The notes under the pieces: generated by a model
Told to the model about the DNA's origin: nothing
The model's database searches: none
Seen by the model: only the letters and a program-made list of their open reading frames with translations
In this document: piece by piece, positions 12,135 through 23,719 of the stretch
How positions within the stretch are numbered: the stretch's first letter is position 1
How the letters are laid out: each line of letters begins with the position of its first letter
NCBI GenBank assembly: GCA_025267735.1
Contig: CM046303.1
Coordinates: 35,130,380-35,194,379 of the forward strand
DNA length: 64,000 bases
DNA from: Mactra quadrangularis
Taxonomy: Eukaryota > Mollusca > Bivalvia > Venerida > Mactridae
Direction of reading: 5' to 3'
Made by a program: the position numbers and the translations under genes

Positions 12135-12297
12135 TAGACTGGGCTTAACATTAAAGGTCATCTGATTTCCCCTTACAACCTATATTTGGATTTGGACAGC
12201 TTGTAACTGCTTGTAAACATTTAGTTTGGGCAAGTAAAATATATAGCTGCTTGTCCAATAGGGCAACTTTCTTTGAAAATTAATGTTAAGCCTTGAA
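12135..12297. mobile_element. Palindromic-ended short element (GGGCTTAACATTAA), copy 1
   Basis: It starts GGGCTTAACATTAA and ends TTAATGTTAAGCCTTG, an inverted repeat. The interior includes TTGTCCAATAGGGCAACTTT. A second copy with the same ends is at 44724-44865. Confidence 0.6.
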
Positions 12298-12343
12298 TAG
12301 ATATTTGATGTAAAAACATAATACAAATGTGTTTATATTTCAG

Positions 12344-12386
12344 GGTGCCATCTTGACTACTATGTTGGCTACAAGAAATTTTTCAA
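12344..12386 (+). CDS. CAMK2: CaMKII exon: end of calmodulin-binding/autoinhibitory segment
   Basis: This 43-nt exon is bounded by TTTCAG and A|GTGAGT. It encodes GAILTTMLATRNFS, near identical to the segment that follows the RRKLK motif in all CaMKII proteins. The Thr-Thr pair corresponds to T305/T306 of vertebrate alpha, whose autophosphorylation blocks calmodulin rebinding. It enters in phase 0 and leaves in phase 1 (a single A carried over). The preceding kinase-domain exons are not in this window, so the intron upstream of this exon exceeds 12 kb in the full-length transcript. Splicing from 8092 would be an alternative upstream partner. Identity is certain from sequence; the exon borders are strongly supported by splice sites and by the family's conserved structure. 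Confidence 0.97.
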
Positions 12387-13061
12387 GTGAGTTATAAATG
12401 ATTTAGATTTATTTTATCAAATTATATATGTATATACATGTATATAATATAATTGATCTGTTGTTGACTATAATCATATTAGAAACTCTCTCTTAAGAAT
12501 CTTATTAATTACCATAGCAACATGTTTAGTTATTGTTGTTGCGCTTTGGGCTATATACTTGTACCTTCCTCAGTCTGACCAACTAGTCTGTAAACTTGCA
12601 TATTGCTTGCAAGGCCATGTTTATTTGTTAAATAAATCTAGGCCAATCTTTATTGTGAGGGCAACGCTTCACAATCATGTTAAACTTTCTAAAATTGAGT
12701 TTCATATCTCCAAAATAAACGCAATCATTCCAGTAAACTCTTCATACAATTCTCCATGCTTTAATGCAGGAAGTATTTTCATGCAATACTAACAGACTAT
12801 GTATGCTATGTGTATTCAATATTGATTCTAAAACATATAAATCATGTTGTTAATTATAATGTGATGTTGCATATGTAGCTACATATTGTCCAGATTTATA
12901 CATCTTGTCCATCATTACTACCTAACATGTCTTCTGCTACTGGGAATTGTGTTGGCTTAAATTTATTGGTGTGTGGCCTTAATTTTTAAAGGGGTCTGTC
13001 CTATTGAACATATTTTTGGAACTTAAGCATTTGCTTGTGGTTGTCCCAACAAACTTCACAC

Positions 13062-13385
13062 CAGGCGCATATCTGCCATTACGCACTTTACGCACGTGCG
13101 TAACCTCGATTCAAGAAATAAAAAATCTAAAACTGCCAAAAACGCTGAAAAATTGGATGCCTTACCCGAGTTACTTTTTATTTGCCCGTATGAAACTCCC
13201 GATGTAATGAAAATGGGATAAAACGAATGGTATTTCTGTTGTCTAATAAGCATACAACCGGTGGTCAAAGTATCACCAAAATGCATCTTAGCCAATGTGG
13301 TGGAAAAAAACTTCAGGGAGAGGGCATGCTCCCCGACCCCCTAGCATTTGTGCGTAATCTCAAAAACGGCATAGATACGCGCCTG
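13062..13385. mobile_element. Non-autonomous hAT-type MITE, 324 bp
   Basis: The termini are CAGGCGCATATCTGCC and its reversed partner GGCATAGATACGCGCCTG. The element is flanked on both sides by the perfect 8-bp direct repeat CTTCACAC (13054-13061 and 13386-13393). An 8-bp duplication with CAGG-type ends is the signature of hAT transposons. The interior is non-coding. Confidence 0.92.
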
Positions 13386-13394
13386 CTTCACACA

Positions 13395-13561
13395 CATGCC
13401 AGATATCAGGCAGACAAGTGCATATCCCATTTTGGTTATGGTCCATTGATTTTTGTAGAGTTATGGGTCATGGATAAAAAATCTTGTCCACACATTTTAT
13501 CAGTACCCAGTTTCATGATAAAGAAATTTGGGGTATTTTATCACATTCAGTAATAGGTCTA
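13395..13561. repeat. Dispersed repeat, copy 1 (pairs with 14330-14502)
   Basis: It shares with 14330-14502 the order CCAGATATCAG, GCATAT.CCATTTT, ATTGATTT, GAGTTATGG, AAAAATCTTGTC and finally GGGGTATTTTATCACATT then AATAGGTCTAGT. The spacing is similar, so these are two diverged copies of one dispersed repeat. Confidence 0.75.
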
Positions 13562-14194
13562 GTCCTTACTTCTTCAATATAAAACACTCAAGTAGGTCCA
13601 TTTCTCTTTGACTCAATAAATCTGGTCAAATTTTTAAGGTGATAACTGTTTAAGTGCTTGCTATCCAAAAAAAGATATACTTCTAAATTTAAATTGGTCA
13701 AAATACAAGCAAACTCTTTTACATTTTGATCAACTTGAAACTTTTTTATGCATGGGATCCTCAAGGTTTCCGTTATGCTGAAATTAATACTATAAAAAAA
13801 CTACAATTTTCTTAAAAGTTAAAAAACTTTTTTACCAGATGGACCATGTGAATAAATTCTGTGACTAAATTAAATATGCTTTGTGGAGATCATTTATTCT
13901 TTTTTAATACTCTGCACAATTTTGGTTTTTATGGTATAAAGTTCTGTTCTATTTTATCTATGTATATGTATGAATATTTCTGTTTAATGTTTGTCCGTTG
14001 TTTTCTTTGTTTTATGTAATTAAAATTTGCTCTATGCTTTTCTGCTTAATGTTCCAACATGATGTTAAGAGAGATAACTCTGTCTAAACTGTCTTGAGTT
14101 CTGGATAACTATTTGTCTCCCTTTAATATAAATATTTTTTAGAATACTGATGCCAAGTTAAATGTGTCTTAAGTCAATTGATTTTTCCAATTTT

Positions 14195-14502
14195 ATTTGT
14201 ATTTATACCCCCCTCCCCCCAAGTTTAGGGGGTATATAGGAGTCGGCTTGTCGGTTGGTCTGTAGCTTTTTTTTGTCCATTCATTTTCTCAGCACCTATT
14301 TTACAGATTTGATTCAAATTTTACACATACCAAATATCAGAAAGACATATGCATATTCCATTTTCGTTACATCTCATTGATTTATTGCAGAGTTATGGCC
14401 CTTGGATTAAAAATCTTGTCTGCTCATTTTCTCAGCACCCACTTTCTTCACAAACACCCATTTGGGGTATTTTATCACATTTACCAATAGGTCTAGTTTA
14501 TG
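14195..14502. repeat. Dispersed repeat, copy 2, with TATACCCCCC start
   Basis: It begins TTTATACCCCCCTCCCC and continues to GGTCTAGTT at 14502. The opening resembles the TATACCCCCGCTTC elements at 45012 and 45860; the second half pairs with 13395-13561. Confidence 0.65.
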
Positions 14503-14585
14503 TTTGATGTAAATACAAATATTTTGACACTTTTGTTCTTGGCAACTTAAATACTCAACATACCTGTCCTCATATTTCATTTGAT

Positions 14586-14650
14586 CAGCACAAAACTAGT
14601 CTATCCCTAGGTAGTTAAGAAGGTTGTAGAATAGTTCTGGGCTAACCCAT
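14586..14650. repeat. AAAACTAGTCT hairpin repeat, copy 1 (diverged)
   Basis: The left arm is CAGCACAAAACTAGTCTA; the right arm, AGAATAGTTCTGGGCTAACC, is partly complementary. It is one of eight related ~65-bp hairpin repeats in this window (16303, 19200, 28358, 32578, 38741, 45352, 61345). Confidence 0.5.
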
Positions 14651-15164
14651 TGAGTTACAAGTCTGTAAACGTCAATTCCTAAGTTGGCATATATTGTTTC
14701 CTAACCACAAAATCATTTTAACCTAAATTTTGCAATCTCTACAGTAATATTTTGATATCATAATTTTTTTAAAGTATCCAAAAAAGTCTAGTTTGTGTGT
14801 TATAGTTCTGTCTATGTGTATTGTAACCATGGTAACATGTATGTTTCTATAGTGTTATTTTTGTTGGTGTAATTATTTTTATAATTTATTTTTTGTTGAT
14901 ACTATATCACTAATTATATGGTGAAGCACAATATGTTATCCTTGATGTTCAACAATGTAGATAAACAAGTTAATTACAATTTTCCCTATAATAAGTAACC
15001 TTTGTGATGATATAAAATGAAAGTTATTCTAAAATGCAGTCTTTGTCAGCTATGCAGTCTTTGCCTTAAATTTGAACATGCACTAGCCTGCTTTTTATGC
15101 TTTAAAGTTATGGACCAAGTAATCAACTTATTACTTGTCTGAGTGGATTAGGTATGTGATTTTC

Positions 15165-15525
15165 TCTAGCCTAAACCAATATTTTTTGGCAGAAATCTAT
15201 TTTCTTAAGCCCAAATTAATATTTGCTGGCTGGATTCAATGTTCACAAGCCCAAATTAATATTTGCTGGCTGGATTCAATGTTCACAAGCCCAAATTAAT
15301 ATTTGCTGGCTGGATTCAATATTTACAAGCCCAAATTAGTTTTGCAAGCCAAATTAAATTTTCACTAGACCAAATAAATTATCAATAATGAATTTTAACT
15401 AGCCAAAATCAAATATCACAAGCCCAAATCATTTTCATAATACCAAATTAATTTATAAATTTTCACTAACCCAAGTCAATTTTCACTGGCCTGTATCAAA
15501 TTATTCTTCAGGCTAGTGTATTAAG
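15165..15525. repeat. Tandem ~40-bp units followed by degenerate units
   Basis: Three near-identical 40-bp units (CCCAAATTAATATTTGCTGG then CTGGATTCAATGTTCACAAG) occupy about 15215-15335. Around them are more degenerate 25-30-bp units built from TTTTCACTAGCCCAAAT. Related units occur in reverse orientation near 6379-6485 and short ones near 20425. Confidence 0.85.
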
Positions 15526-16302
15526 GCAAAGGCAGCAAATTATTGAAAATTGAATTATTTCTATTACTTCTGGACTGAAGTACAAAGTTGCTGTATGTTG
15601 AGTCTATGTTGGCTTCCTGTACTGCAATTTGCATGAGTGATTCTTGTTTTCTGATACTGTTTTATACTATCTATAACATTCATTACTTGTGTCTTGTACA
15701 TATTGGTCCAGTAACTCTAGTATGACATATGTAGCATCACTTTGTACCATTCAGATATCTCATTCTATTATAATTGTTCATTGTTGCCACATTAAATTGA
15801 GGGAAAAACTGGATTTGACTCATGCTAGAACTGAGCAGCATTGGTTCAGTATTGAAATTGTGTCCAAGCTTACATAGATCACAATTTCCAGGACTAATCC
15901 AGTTAAGGATTTTGGGGCTTAAAGTTGATAGGTAGTCTTATATTTAAAAATCTGTAGTTAAAAGGTATTTTGAAAATTTCAAATTTTCACCCATGATAGA
16001 CTTGTCTGCTTTAGGCTTATCAAGTTGCAGAGACATATATGATATAGTGATAATTGCTCAGTAAAATATAGATCTACTTGTACTATCTTCATGTTGTACA
16101 ACTCTTGGCGAAACTACTTTTATCTGTCTATGTGCAGATCTTAGCTTAACTGTACTGGGCTTATTGTAAACATGTATAGTTATATAATGTCTTGATAAAT
16201 GTAACAATCAGAGTTTGTTAAAATCTCCTTTTTATTCTAATATATCTTATATATTTATCCGTATTATATACCTACAATTTGACTGAAAGGTATGTGTCTA
16301 TC

Positions 16303-16368
16303 ACTTGTTGCAAAACTAGTTCAACTGTTTGTCAATGAAGAAAATATAAACTAGTTATGCTCTGATCT
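16303..16368. repeat. AAAACTAGTT hairpin repeat, copy 2
   Basis: CAAAACTAGTTCAAC on the left pairs with ATAAACTAGTTATGC on the right, enclosing an AT-rich loop. Same family as the copies at 38741 and 61345. Confidence 0.6.
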
Positions 16369-17411
16369 ATTGTGATTATAATTTTATTGGATGTACATTG
16401 TTTGTGCACTGTGACTTCAGCTAATGCCAGTCTTAAGTGGTATAAAATGTGTTGTCCAAACTGAATAGTGGTTGTACTACGCAAGTCTGAAGGTCATGAA
16501 ATAATTATTATTGCTGCCAAGGCGGAGATAATGACAATTATCAAGATCTGAGCATTTTTGTGTCGACACTAGTTGCCTTAAGCCAATCAAAATGATGCAT
16601 TTGAGGTCATATGATGAAAAAATGGACATCAAACAGTCAAAATAGGGGTGCGTGTATGGACTTGTCGACGCCATGTTTTGTCGGGTTACCTGTTTGTATT
16701 ACCAGAAAATAGTATTATCAATGTATGAACTAGTTCCAGTTTTAAGAAAGTTGCAATATAACACCAGAAAATATGCATAACTAATTGAAAAATGTTTTTT
16801 TCCTTTTTAAAACTTGCATTTGTTGAAAAAATGCAAACCTATCTACCCTACTTTTGGGCGAATCTAAATCAATGATTTTACATGTTGTAACCAGGACGCG
16901 CTAATTCCTGGTATTATCTAAGTAGACTCAATTGTTTTACATATCATGAACAGAGCACGCTTATTCTTGCATTCTATAAATAGACTTGGGAGGGTTTAAA
17001 ACGCTGACGCATATTACTTGAATGTTTTTACTCTAAGGAGAATACAGGGCTAAACAGCGATTTCAAGCATTTTTGGAAATGCTAATACTTGTTATTCAAT
17101 ACAGTGTAATTTAATGGAATATAGATAACAGTTGCCATAGAAACTCCAAGTAAAATTATTTCAAACTCTGATTGCTACATTTACCAAGTAGAGCGAGAGA
17201 GATAGAGAGCATTATAGGTTATCAATTATAAGTAAAATGAGTGACCTTAAATTATTTTACTTAGATATGACCTTGACCCGTATTATTGATGACCTTTTGC
17301 TCTAATTCAATATTAAATATAAGAAGCCACTGTTGTGATGCATTGTGGTATAACCAGCATGCTAATGTTTGACCTATTTGTTTTTGTTGCTGTCAATCTA
17401 TGTGTGTGCAG

Positions 17412-17420
17412 TGAGTAAAG
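17412..17420 (+). CDS. CAMK2: Candidate 9-nt CaMKII linker microexon
   Basis: The 9 nt TGAGTAAAG lie between a pyrimidine-rich acceptor (TTTGTTTTTGTTGCTGTC ... GTGTGTGCAG) and a consensus donor (AAAG|GTAAGT). Length is a multiple of three. Joined to the A left over from 12386, it reads ATG AGT AAA G, adding Met-Ser-Lys without disturbing frame into 21668 or 27064. Such symmetric phase-1 cassettes are typical of the CaMKII linker, but a 9-nt match to splice consensus could be chance. Confidence 0.3.
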
Positions 17421-18410
17421 GTAAGTGTTGACTAGCACATTTGTGACTTTCCTTTCTCTGCTTGATGCCTGGTCCAACCTTTCATTAAAAAAAGTTGTCC
17501 ACATTTTTTTATTATTACACAATATTTAAAATTTCTTTCTATATGTTTTGTGTCAAATTTTTGTTGTATTTACATGTGAGTATGATTATCAGGTGTCGTT
17601 TGTATTTGTTTATCCCTTTATTATATTTTTTTTATTATAAATTATGAGATAAGTGTATTTATTGTTATATTTATTGGGATCAACTTGACATATTAAAAAT
17701 AGGTCTTTTTATTAAGCAATGCATGTTTTTAATCTTGTTAAGTAAAATTATCAATGTTACTAAATTTAGCCATAAGATTAAACCTTATGCTCTTGCTGCA
17801 TTTTTTATTCTAATGGTTCAATTTGATTGTTAGCAGTCTGTCAGCCTCAGCTGTGTATTAAACCTCTAACTTCTTATGTTCTGACAATATGAAGGTTATT
17901 TCCAAGTACATTGAAACTTAAATAACATATTGTATATATACAATATATATGTAGCTTTGGCATTCTTTCTATATTCAATATAATATAACATATATTAACT
18001 AGTGTATACCACGAGCTAGCTGACTGTAATATATAGCAGTATATATAAATATAATACGCATGTTTGAAAATTTTCAGTGATGGTTCTGAAATTTTAGGAT
18101 TTATGGACCTCAGAAAATGTTAGAACTGTTTCTGGGTAAATGGGGCTGAAATCATTAAAATCTGAAATTTCAAAATTTTGAACTTTAATCTGTACATATG
18201 TGTTACAAATATCCAACATGTCTGATGTTTACCATTTTATTTCTCCAGTCTGATTAATCAAATATGAAAGCTTTCATTGTTAAATAATGATACTTTTGCT
18301 ACAACTAACTATTGTTCTTGTATTTTCACCGTTGAAGGTCCCATGTCCTCTGGCACCTAGTTGAGTAATTAATGTCCCTATCATTAAATAAATGTAACTT
18401 TTAACTGATA
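17421..18410. other. Intron, AT-rich, no further feature
   Basis: Apart from TA-rich runs near 17930-18050, nothing recognisable is seen. Confidence 0.5.
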
Positions 18411-18411
18411 A

Positions 18412-18612
18412 AAGCAGGCTGGGTTCAAGCCTGTGTACATACAAAGAGCAGGCTGGGTACAAGCCTGTGTACGTACAAAGAGCAGACTTGGTACAAGCCC
18501 ATGTACATACAAAGAGCAGGCTGGGTACAAGCCCATGTACATACAAAGAGCAGGCTGGGTACAAGCCCATGTACATACAAAGAGCAGGCTGGGTACAAGC
18601 CCATGTAATTAT
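18412..18612. repeat. 34-bp minisatellite, about 6 copies
   Basis: The unit begins AGAGCAGGCTGGGTACAAGC and ends CCATGTACATACAA. Copies are nearly identical over about 200 bp. Repeat-driven ORFs occur on both strands and are not genes. Confidence 0.95.
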
Positions 18613-19199
18613 ATGGCTCTTTATTAAAGAAAGTAGGCAGTTACAAAGTACATATATGAGTTTAGTATTGATGCATCCCAGTACATATTAAAGGACCTAA
18701 AACAAAAAATCAACAAACTAAACAAATGTGTTAATGTTCATGTCTGTGCCTGTTTAAATACTTGTGTTCTCATCTGTAAGCTAGGCATGAATGGTTCTAA
18801 ATCAGAAGAGTGTAATATTATTATTGTTAATGTATACATTATTATACTTTGTATAAGTTACTCCCATGTATAACTTATTTTTTTACCTACAATATTTATT
18901 TTACCTATCTTTCTTCATTTAGTTTGTTATTTTAGAAAAAATTATAAGTTGATCAAAATGTTATGATTGTTACCTTTATAGATGTCTAGTATGAATGCAT
19001 CCCAGGGAATGATGGTTAGGTGACAGGTTTGCCTCATGACTCTCATATAAAGAGCCAGGCAACCAAAAGAACCATGCTGTGTCATTAACCCTCTAGAAAT
19101 CATTAGTTATCTTTCTTTATCTATAAAATAAAAATTATATTTAATTTAATATGACATAGCCTTGCTTAAAATCTGGATCTTTATTGATACTTTGATAGG

Positions 19200-19272
19200 T
19201 TAGTGCAAAACTAGTCTTACTACAACATGTACAAGGAGATAAAGATAAGACATAACCTAGTTTTACTCTTAC
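19200..19272. repeat. AAAACTAGTCT hairpin repeat, copy 3
   Basis: TGCAAAACTAGTCTTACTAC on the left is partly complementary to CATAACCTAGTTTTACTC on the right. ACATGTACAAGGAGATAAAG lies between. Confidence 0.55.
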
Positions 19273-20573
19273 TTGTCCAAATATTACGGCATGTGAACAT
19301 AATCTATTTAAATCTATATTATAATCATTCCTATTTATTACATCTATAATGTGAATACGTGTATTATACAGAAACGTTTGACCAGGCTATTTATCACTTA
19401 TTGTTTTATTAGCTTTTGTAGACATTGATGATGTTGTATTCAGCTTTGATATTGTAAAACATTTTAGTTAGCTATCTGTTGTAATGTGTATTTCTTTGAA
19501 TTTTTACCAAAACTGTTAGATTTTTGAATATTTGAAATATTTAGTGAGGAAGATTGACAGTAGTCAGAACATGAAATACAAGACAATTATAATTATGTTT
19601 TAAATGTTACCTACCCAGTTAGGTGTGCTAGAAGCCTTAAAATGACCTAAATTGTGTTGACACAGCCTTAAATCCAGTATGAATAAAATAAACTACCCAG
19701 TTGGCTGTGTCCCTAGTGTGTCTGACTACAAACCCAGGGGTTGTGGGTCTGAGCAATGCCTACATACAGTCATGGAAAATGATCAAGAATGAAGTGTTTT
19801 CATAGAACATTCTGTTTCTACTGCCATTCAGTCTTCCTATGATATAGGTCACTAGTCATCAACTGGTAATGTTATGTTCTTGATACTTAGTTAATAGCTC
19901 AGAGATTAAGGCCAATCCAGCAACTGTGAGTAGGACAAATAACTGAAAAATACTGAAGTAAGGCATAATGCTCCACACATTACTTTTGTCAAGTCTTTCA
20001 AAATGAAGAAAATTGTGTATGTAAAATGATGAGTAATGGCATTGCCAAATTTTTTGCCAGTAATTATCTAAGATTGACATATGATTTAAGACCTATTGCT
20101 GAATGCTTTAATTTTATTGGCTTTAAGTAAATAGCTTTCATATTCTGTAATAGTCAAAATCAAATTTAGTTCAATAAGTTATCACATTAGCCTGTATTAA
20201 ACCATTGCTATTATGTATACCATATTTTGGTCTATTTTCTGATATAATTGATTTTTCTGGCTTTTAAAATGTGATAAAATCAGAAAATATAAAAATGTTG
20301 GTCTCTGTGAATGCCATTCCTGATAGCTGCTGCATCTGATACCAGTCATCTCATTTTCTTGAGCATTATAGTCTGAGATTATTATGTAGTCATCTACTAG
20401 TCTCACTGTATGAAAAAGGTAGTTTTCACTAGCCTGACCTTATGAAATAAATAATTTCCACTAGCCAGAATTATCTTATATTTTCCTACATTGTGCATTA
20501 TTCTTTCTTGCTTGCAAGTTATCTAGAAACTCACTGTTACAATGCTTCCTAGTTCACTTTACTTAATGTATTT

Positions 20574-20880
20574 TACCCGGGTCGATAGCGTAATTGGAAG
20601 CGCGCCGGGATTCGGAATCTCGTGTCCTGATGGGGGGTACGAGTTCGAATCCCACCCCGGGGAGGTTATACCCTTCCATGAAAATTAGACAATAATGTCA
20701 ATTTTCCTTCATTGGTTAGATAATATGGAGAAGTTTCTGGCCTTGTGGAAGGGTAGGTGAGTACTAATTATAGACGAAGATCCAGGAAAGCTAGGTTAGG
20801 TACGCTGGATGCCGTGAAATGACCTAAAATGTGTTGATACGGCATTAAATCAAATAAATAAATATAAATATATAAATAAA
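20574..20880 (+). mobile_element. tRNA-derived SINE, family 1, copy 2, full length
   Basis: The copy begins ACCCGGGTCGATAGCGTAAT (A-box region), has B box GAGTTCGAATCCC, and ends in CGGCATTAAATCAAATAAAT plus an AAATA-rich tail. It is bounded by a 14-bp direct repeat TACTTAATGTATTT at 20560-20573 and 20881-20894, the target-site duplication of LINE-type retroposition. This is the best preserved family 1 copy in the window. Confidence 0.93.
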
Positions 20881-21667
20881 TACTTAATGTATTTATCCTA
20901 GTGTATGTAGTTTCGACGCACCTAAGAAACTTTGACTGTATACCATTACAAAAAAAGGCTTCAACTTCAAAATGACCCTAATATCACTGGCACTTGAGTC
21001 CCTATATTGGATAAAATATTTATACTTATGTTTAGAAAACATTAGTGAAGAAATATAGAAAAAAAACGGCACATGTTAACTGTAGCTTTAGAGTCGTGCC
21101 GCGGTTTACTACAAATGTATAATAAACACATGGTATTGAACCATTTTTGCAGTGATCCTAGGTCGAACTGAATTTTTACATTTTGGAATATTAATGGGCA
21201 TAAAAATGGTTCTTATTTAAAGCTGACATATGTTTTTACAAAATTAGAAAGTATCAATTTCATATCTTATACAGTTATCATAGAATTAAGTGTTATTTCA
21301 GTAATTTCACTTTTCAGCGATTGAGGGACACTACTTACTTCTGGTATAATTAACAATTTTGTAACATACATTCTGATTGGTCTAAAACCCTGCGAAACTT
21401 TTCCCGTTATCTAAATCTTTCTTAATACTTGATAAGACATAACTTGTAATGATATAAGCTTAGTTTGATAATGTGACACTTATAGCATGTATATAATGTT
21501 GTTAGATGTTTGTTGGTGTTGTTCTATATTGTTGTTATTGAGGTATTTGAGTGTATTGTTGTTAATGATGTGGTACAATAATATAATTGTGTTTTAATTG
21601 TATTTTTGTTGATATTATATGTTGACCAATTGTTAACTTTTGTCACCTGATTTTTGTATTGCTTTAG

Positions 21668-21832
21668 GTAACATTGCTGCTCATCAGGCCCAGCAAGCCC
21701 AAAATCAGGCCCAATCAGGGGCAGGTAATCCCACCACTATGGTCCCTAATCCTCAAGGGTCTGTACCAGCAATTGCTGTAGGGGCTGCTTCATTAGTTGC
21801 TGCTATTACAAAGGGCCAGCAAGAAGCCCAAG
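21668..21832 (+). CDS. CAMK2: Candidate CaMKII linker cassette exon (Gln/Ala-rich)
   Basis: The acceptor is TTGCTTTAG at 21667. The frame set by the A carried from 12386 gives SNIAAHQAQQAQNQAQ, then a stretch rich in Gly, Pro and Ala, ending TKGQQEAQ before a donor G|GTAGGA at 21832. The 165-nt length and phase 1-1 symmetry allow inclusion or skipping without a frame change into 27064. Two other in-phase donors exist: 21724 (57 nt, GGGCAG|GTAATC) and 21853 (186 nt, AAGCAG|GTAAAG). The composition is low in hydrophobics and likely disordered, as expected of the variable linker between kinase and hub. Open frame and splice sites are seen; membership of CaMKII is inferred from strand, position and phase. 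Confidence 0.65.
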
Positions 21833-22807
21833 GTAGGAAGCAACAGCAAGCAGGTAAAGTTGGTCATGGTGTGTTTGAGAATGATCTCCCCTCTGTAGGT
21901 GCCTTACTGGCTGAGGGCTGGAGTTACCTTTCCTGTCTAAAGCCTGAAAATATGAGCTTAGGTTATCCAAATGTATTGTTTATTACTATATATGTTTTTA
22001 TTTTTTGTTGGGCAATGTGTTTTTGTTTTCATTGAGTGCATGATGACCCACCGGAATGTTTTAAGTTTTATTTATTGTGCCTAGATAAAGTTGATACTTT
22101 TATGGCATGGTGGATAGCTAGTCACCTGTAGTTTAGTTGTCAATCTTTGGCTTCTGAAATCCTTTGATTTGATACTTTGTACTTGGTTTTGATTGTCATA
22201 TCATTGATTTGGTGTCTTTTTTGAAGCATTATAGTTTCATGTAGGCTTCAAATTATTTCACTTTATAATGTTTTTTTATATTCTTCGTAGTTGATAACAA
22301 ACCTTGATCTTTCTTTAGTGCATATGTTCTTTATTTCCTCTTAAAATGGGTAAAAGAATAGAATGACAGCTTAACTATATATTGGCTATTAAAGTGATGG
22401 TCTCAAAATCAAACATTAGTATAGCATTATTTAATTGGGATGAAAAGATTGGTGTTAGCCTTTGTTGTTTTTTTATGTCAGAAAGCAGACATTGGAAAGT
22501 TAATCTAGCAGTTAATCTGTTTTGTTTGTTAAAATATGACAACAACCATTATCATTTATTTAAGATCATTGTTGTTTAATTTAGTGGTTCATGTTGCTTG
22601 CTTTTGGTTGTTTGGTTGTTAATCTGTTTTGCTGTGTGGTATAAACTTTATCTGATGTATTTTAGAATGTTAGAAAACTGCCTGGCTTGTGCAGATTATG
22701 CCAGTATCTTAAAATTTAAGGTTATTCCTATAAATCAACACATCAACCAAGGTGTTTAGTGATCCCTTGCTGATGTTGATATTGATCAATGATAGGAAAC
22801 TGAATGT

Positions 22808-23715
22808 AGGTTGTGCTCCCTAGGAAACAACCTACAACCTTTGTCACTGTTGGGCTCCCTAGGAAACTACCCACAACCTTTGTCACTGTTGGGCTCCCTA
22901 GGAAACTACCTACAACCTTTGTCATTGTTGGGCTCCCTAGGAAACTACCTACAAGTTTTGTCACTGTTGGGCTCCCTAGGAAACTACCTACAACCTTTGT
23001 CACTGTTGGGCTCCCTAGGAAACTACCTACAACCATTGTCACTGTTGGGCTCCCTAGGAAACTACCTACAACCTTTGTCACTGTTGGGCTCCCTAGGAAA
23101 CTACCTACAACATTTGTCACTGTTGGGCGCCCTAGGAAACTACCTACAACCTTTGTCACTGTTGGACTCCCTAGGAAACTACCTACAACCTTTGTCACTG
23201 TTGTGCTCCCTAGGAAACTACCTACAACCTTTGTCACTGTTGGGCTCCCTAGGAAACTACTTACAACCCTTGTCACTGTTGGGCTCCCTAGGAACTACCT
23301 ACAATCTTTGTCACTGTTGGGCTCCCTAGGAAACTACCTACAATCTTTGTCACTGTTGGGCTCCCTAGGAAACTACCTACAATCTTTGTCACTGTTGGGC
23401 TCCCTAGGAAACTACCTACAATCTTTGTCACTGTTGGGCTCCATAGGAAACTACCTACAACCTTTGTCACTGTTGGGCTACCTAGGAAACTACCTACAAC
23501 CTTTGTCACTGTTGGGCTCCTTAGGAAACTACCTAAAATCTTTGTCACTGTTGGACTCCCTAGGAAACTACCTACAATCTTTGTCACTGTTGGGCTCCCT
23601 AGGAAACTACCTACAACCTTTGTCACTGTTGGGCTCCCTAGGAAACTACCTACAGCCTTTGTCACTGTTGTGCTTCCTAGGAAACTACCCACAACCTTTG
23701 TCACTGTTGATGTTG
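22808..23715. repeat. 39-bp minisatellite, about 23 copies
   Basis: The unit is GTTGGGCTCCCTAGGAAACT followed by ACCTACAACCTTTGTCACT. Because 39 is divisible by three, long ORFs arise on both strands (22813-23751 plus; 22743-23276 and 23288-23704 minus); they are repeat artefacts. One unit at about 23290 has lost an A, shifting all frames. The array lies in a CaMKII intron about 1 kb after the cassette exon at 21668. Confidence 0.97.
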
Positions 23716-23719
23716 GTCT

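Noticed and set aside
21833..22035. Read-through of the 21668 exon to a stop with a hydrophobic end
   Set aside because: Composition becomes intron-like after the donors; a terminal exon here would remove the hub and has no nearby poly(A) evidence.
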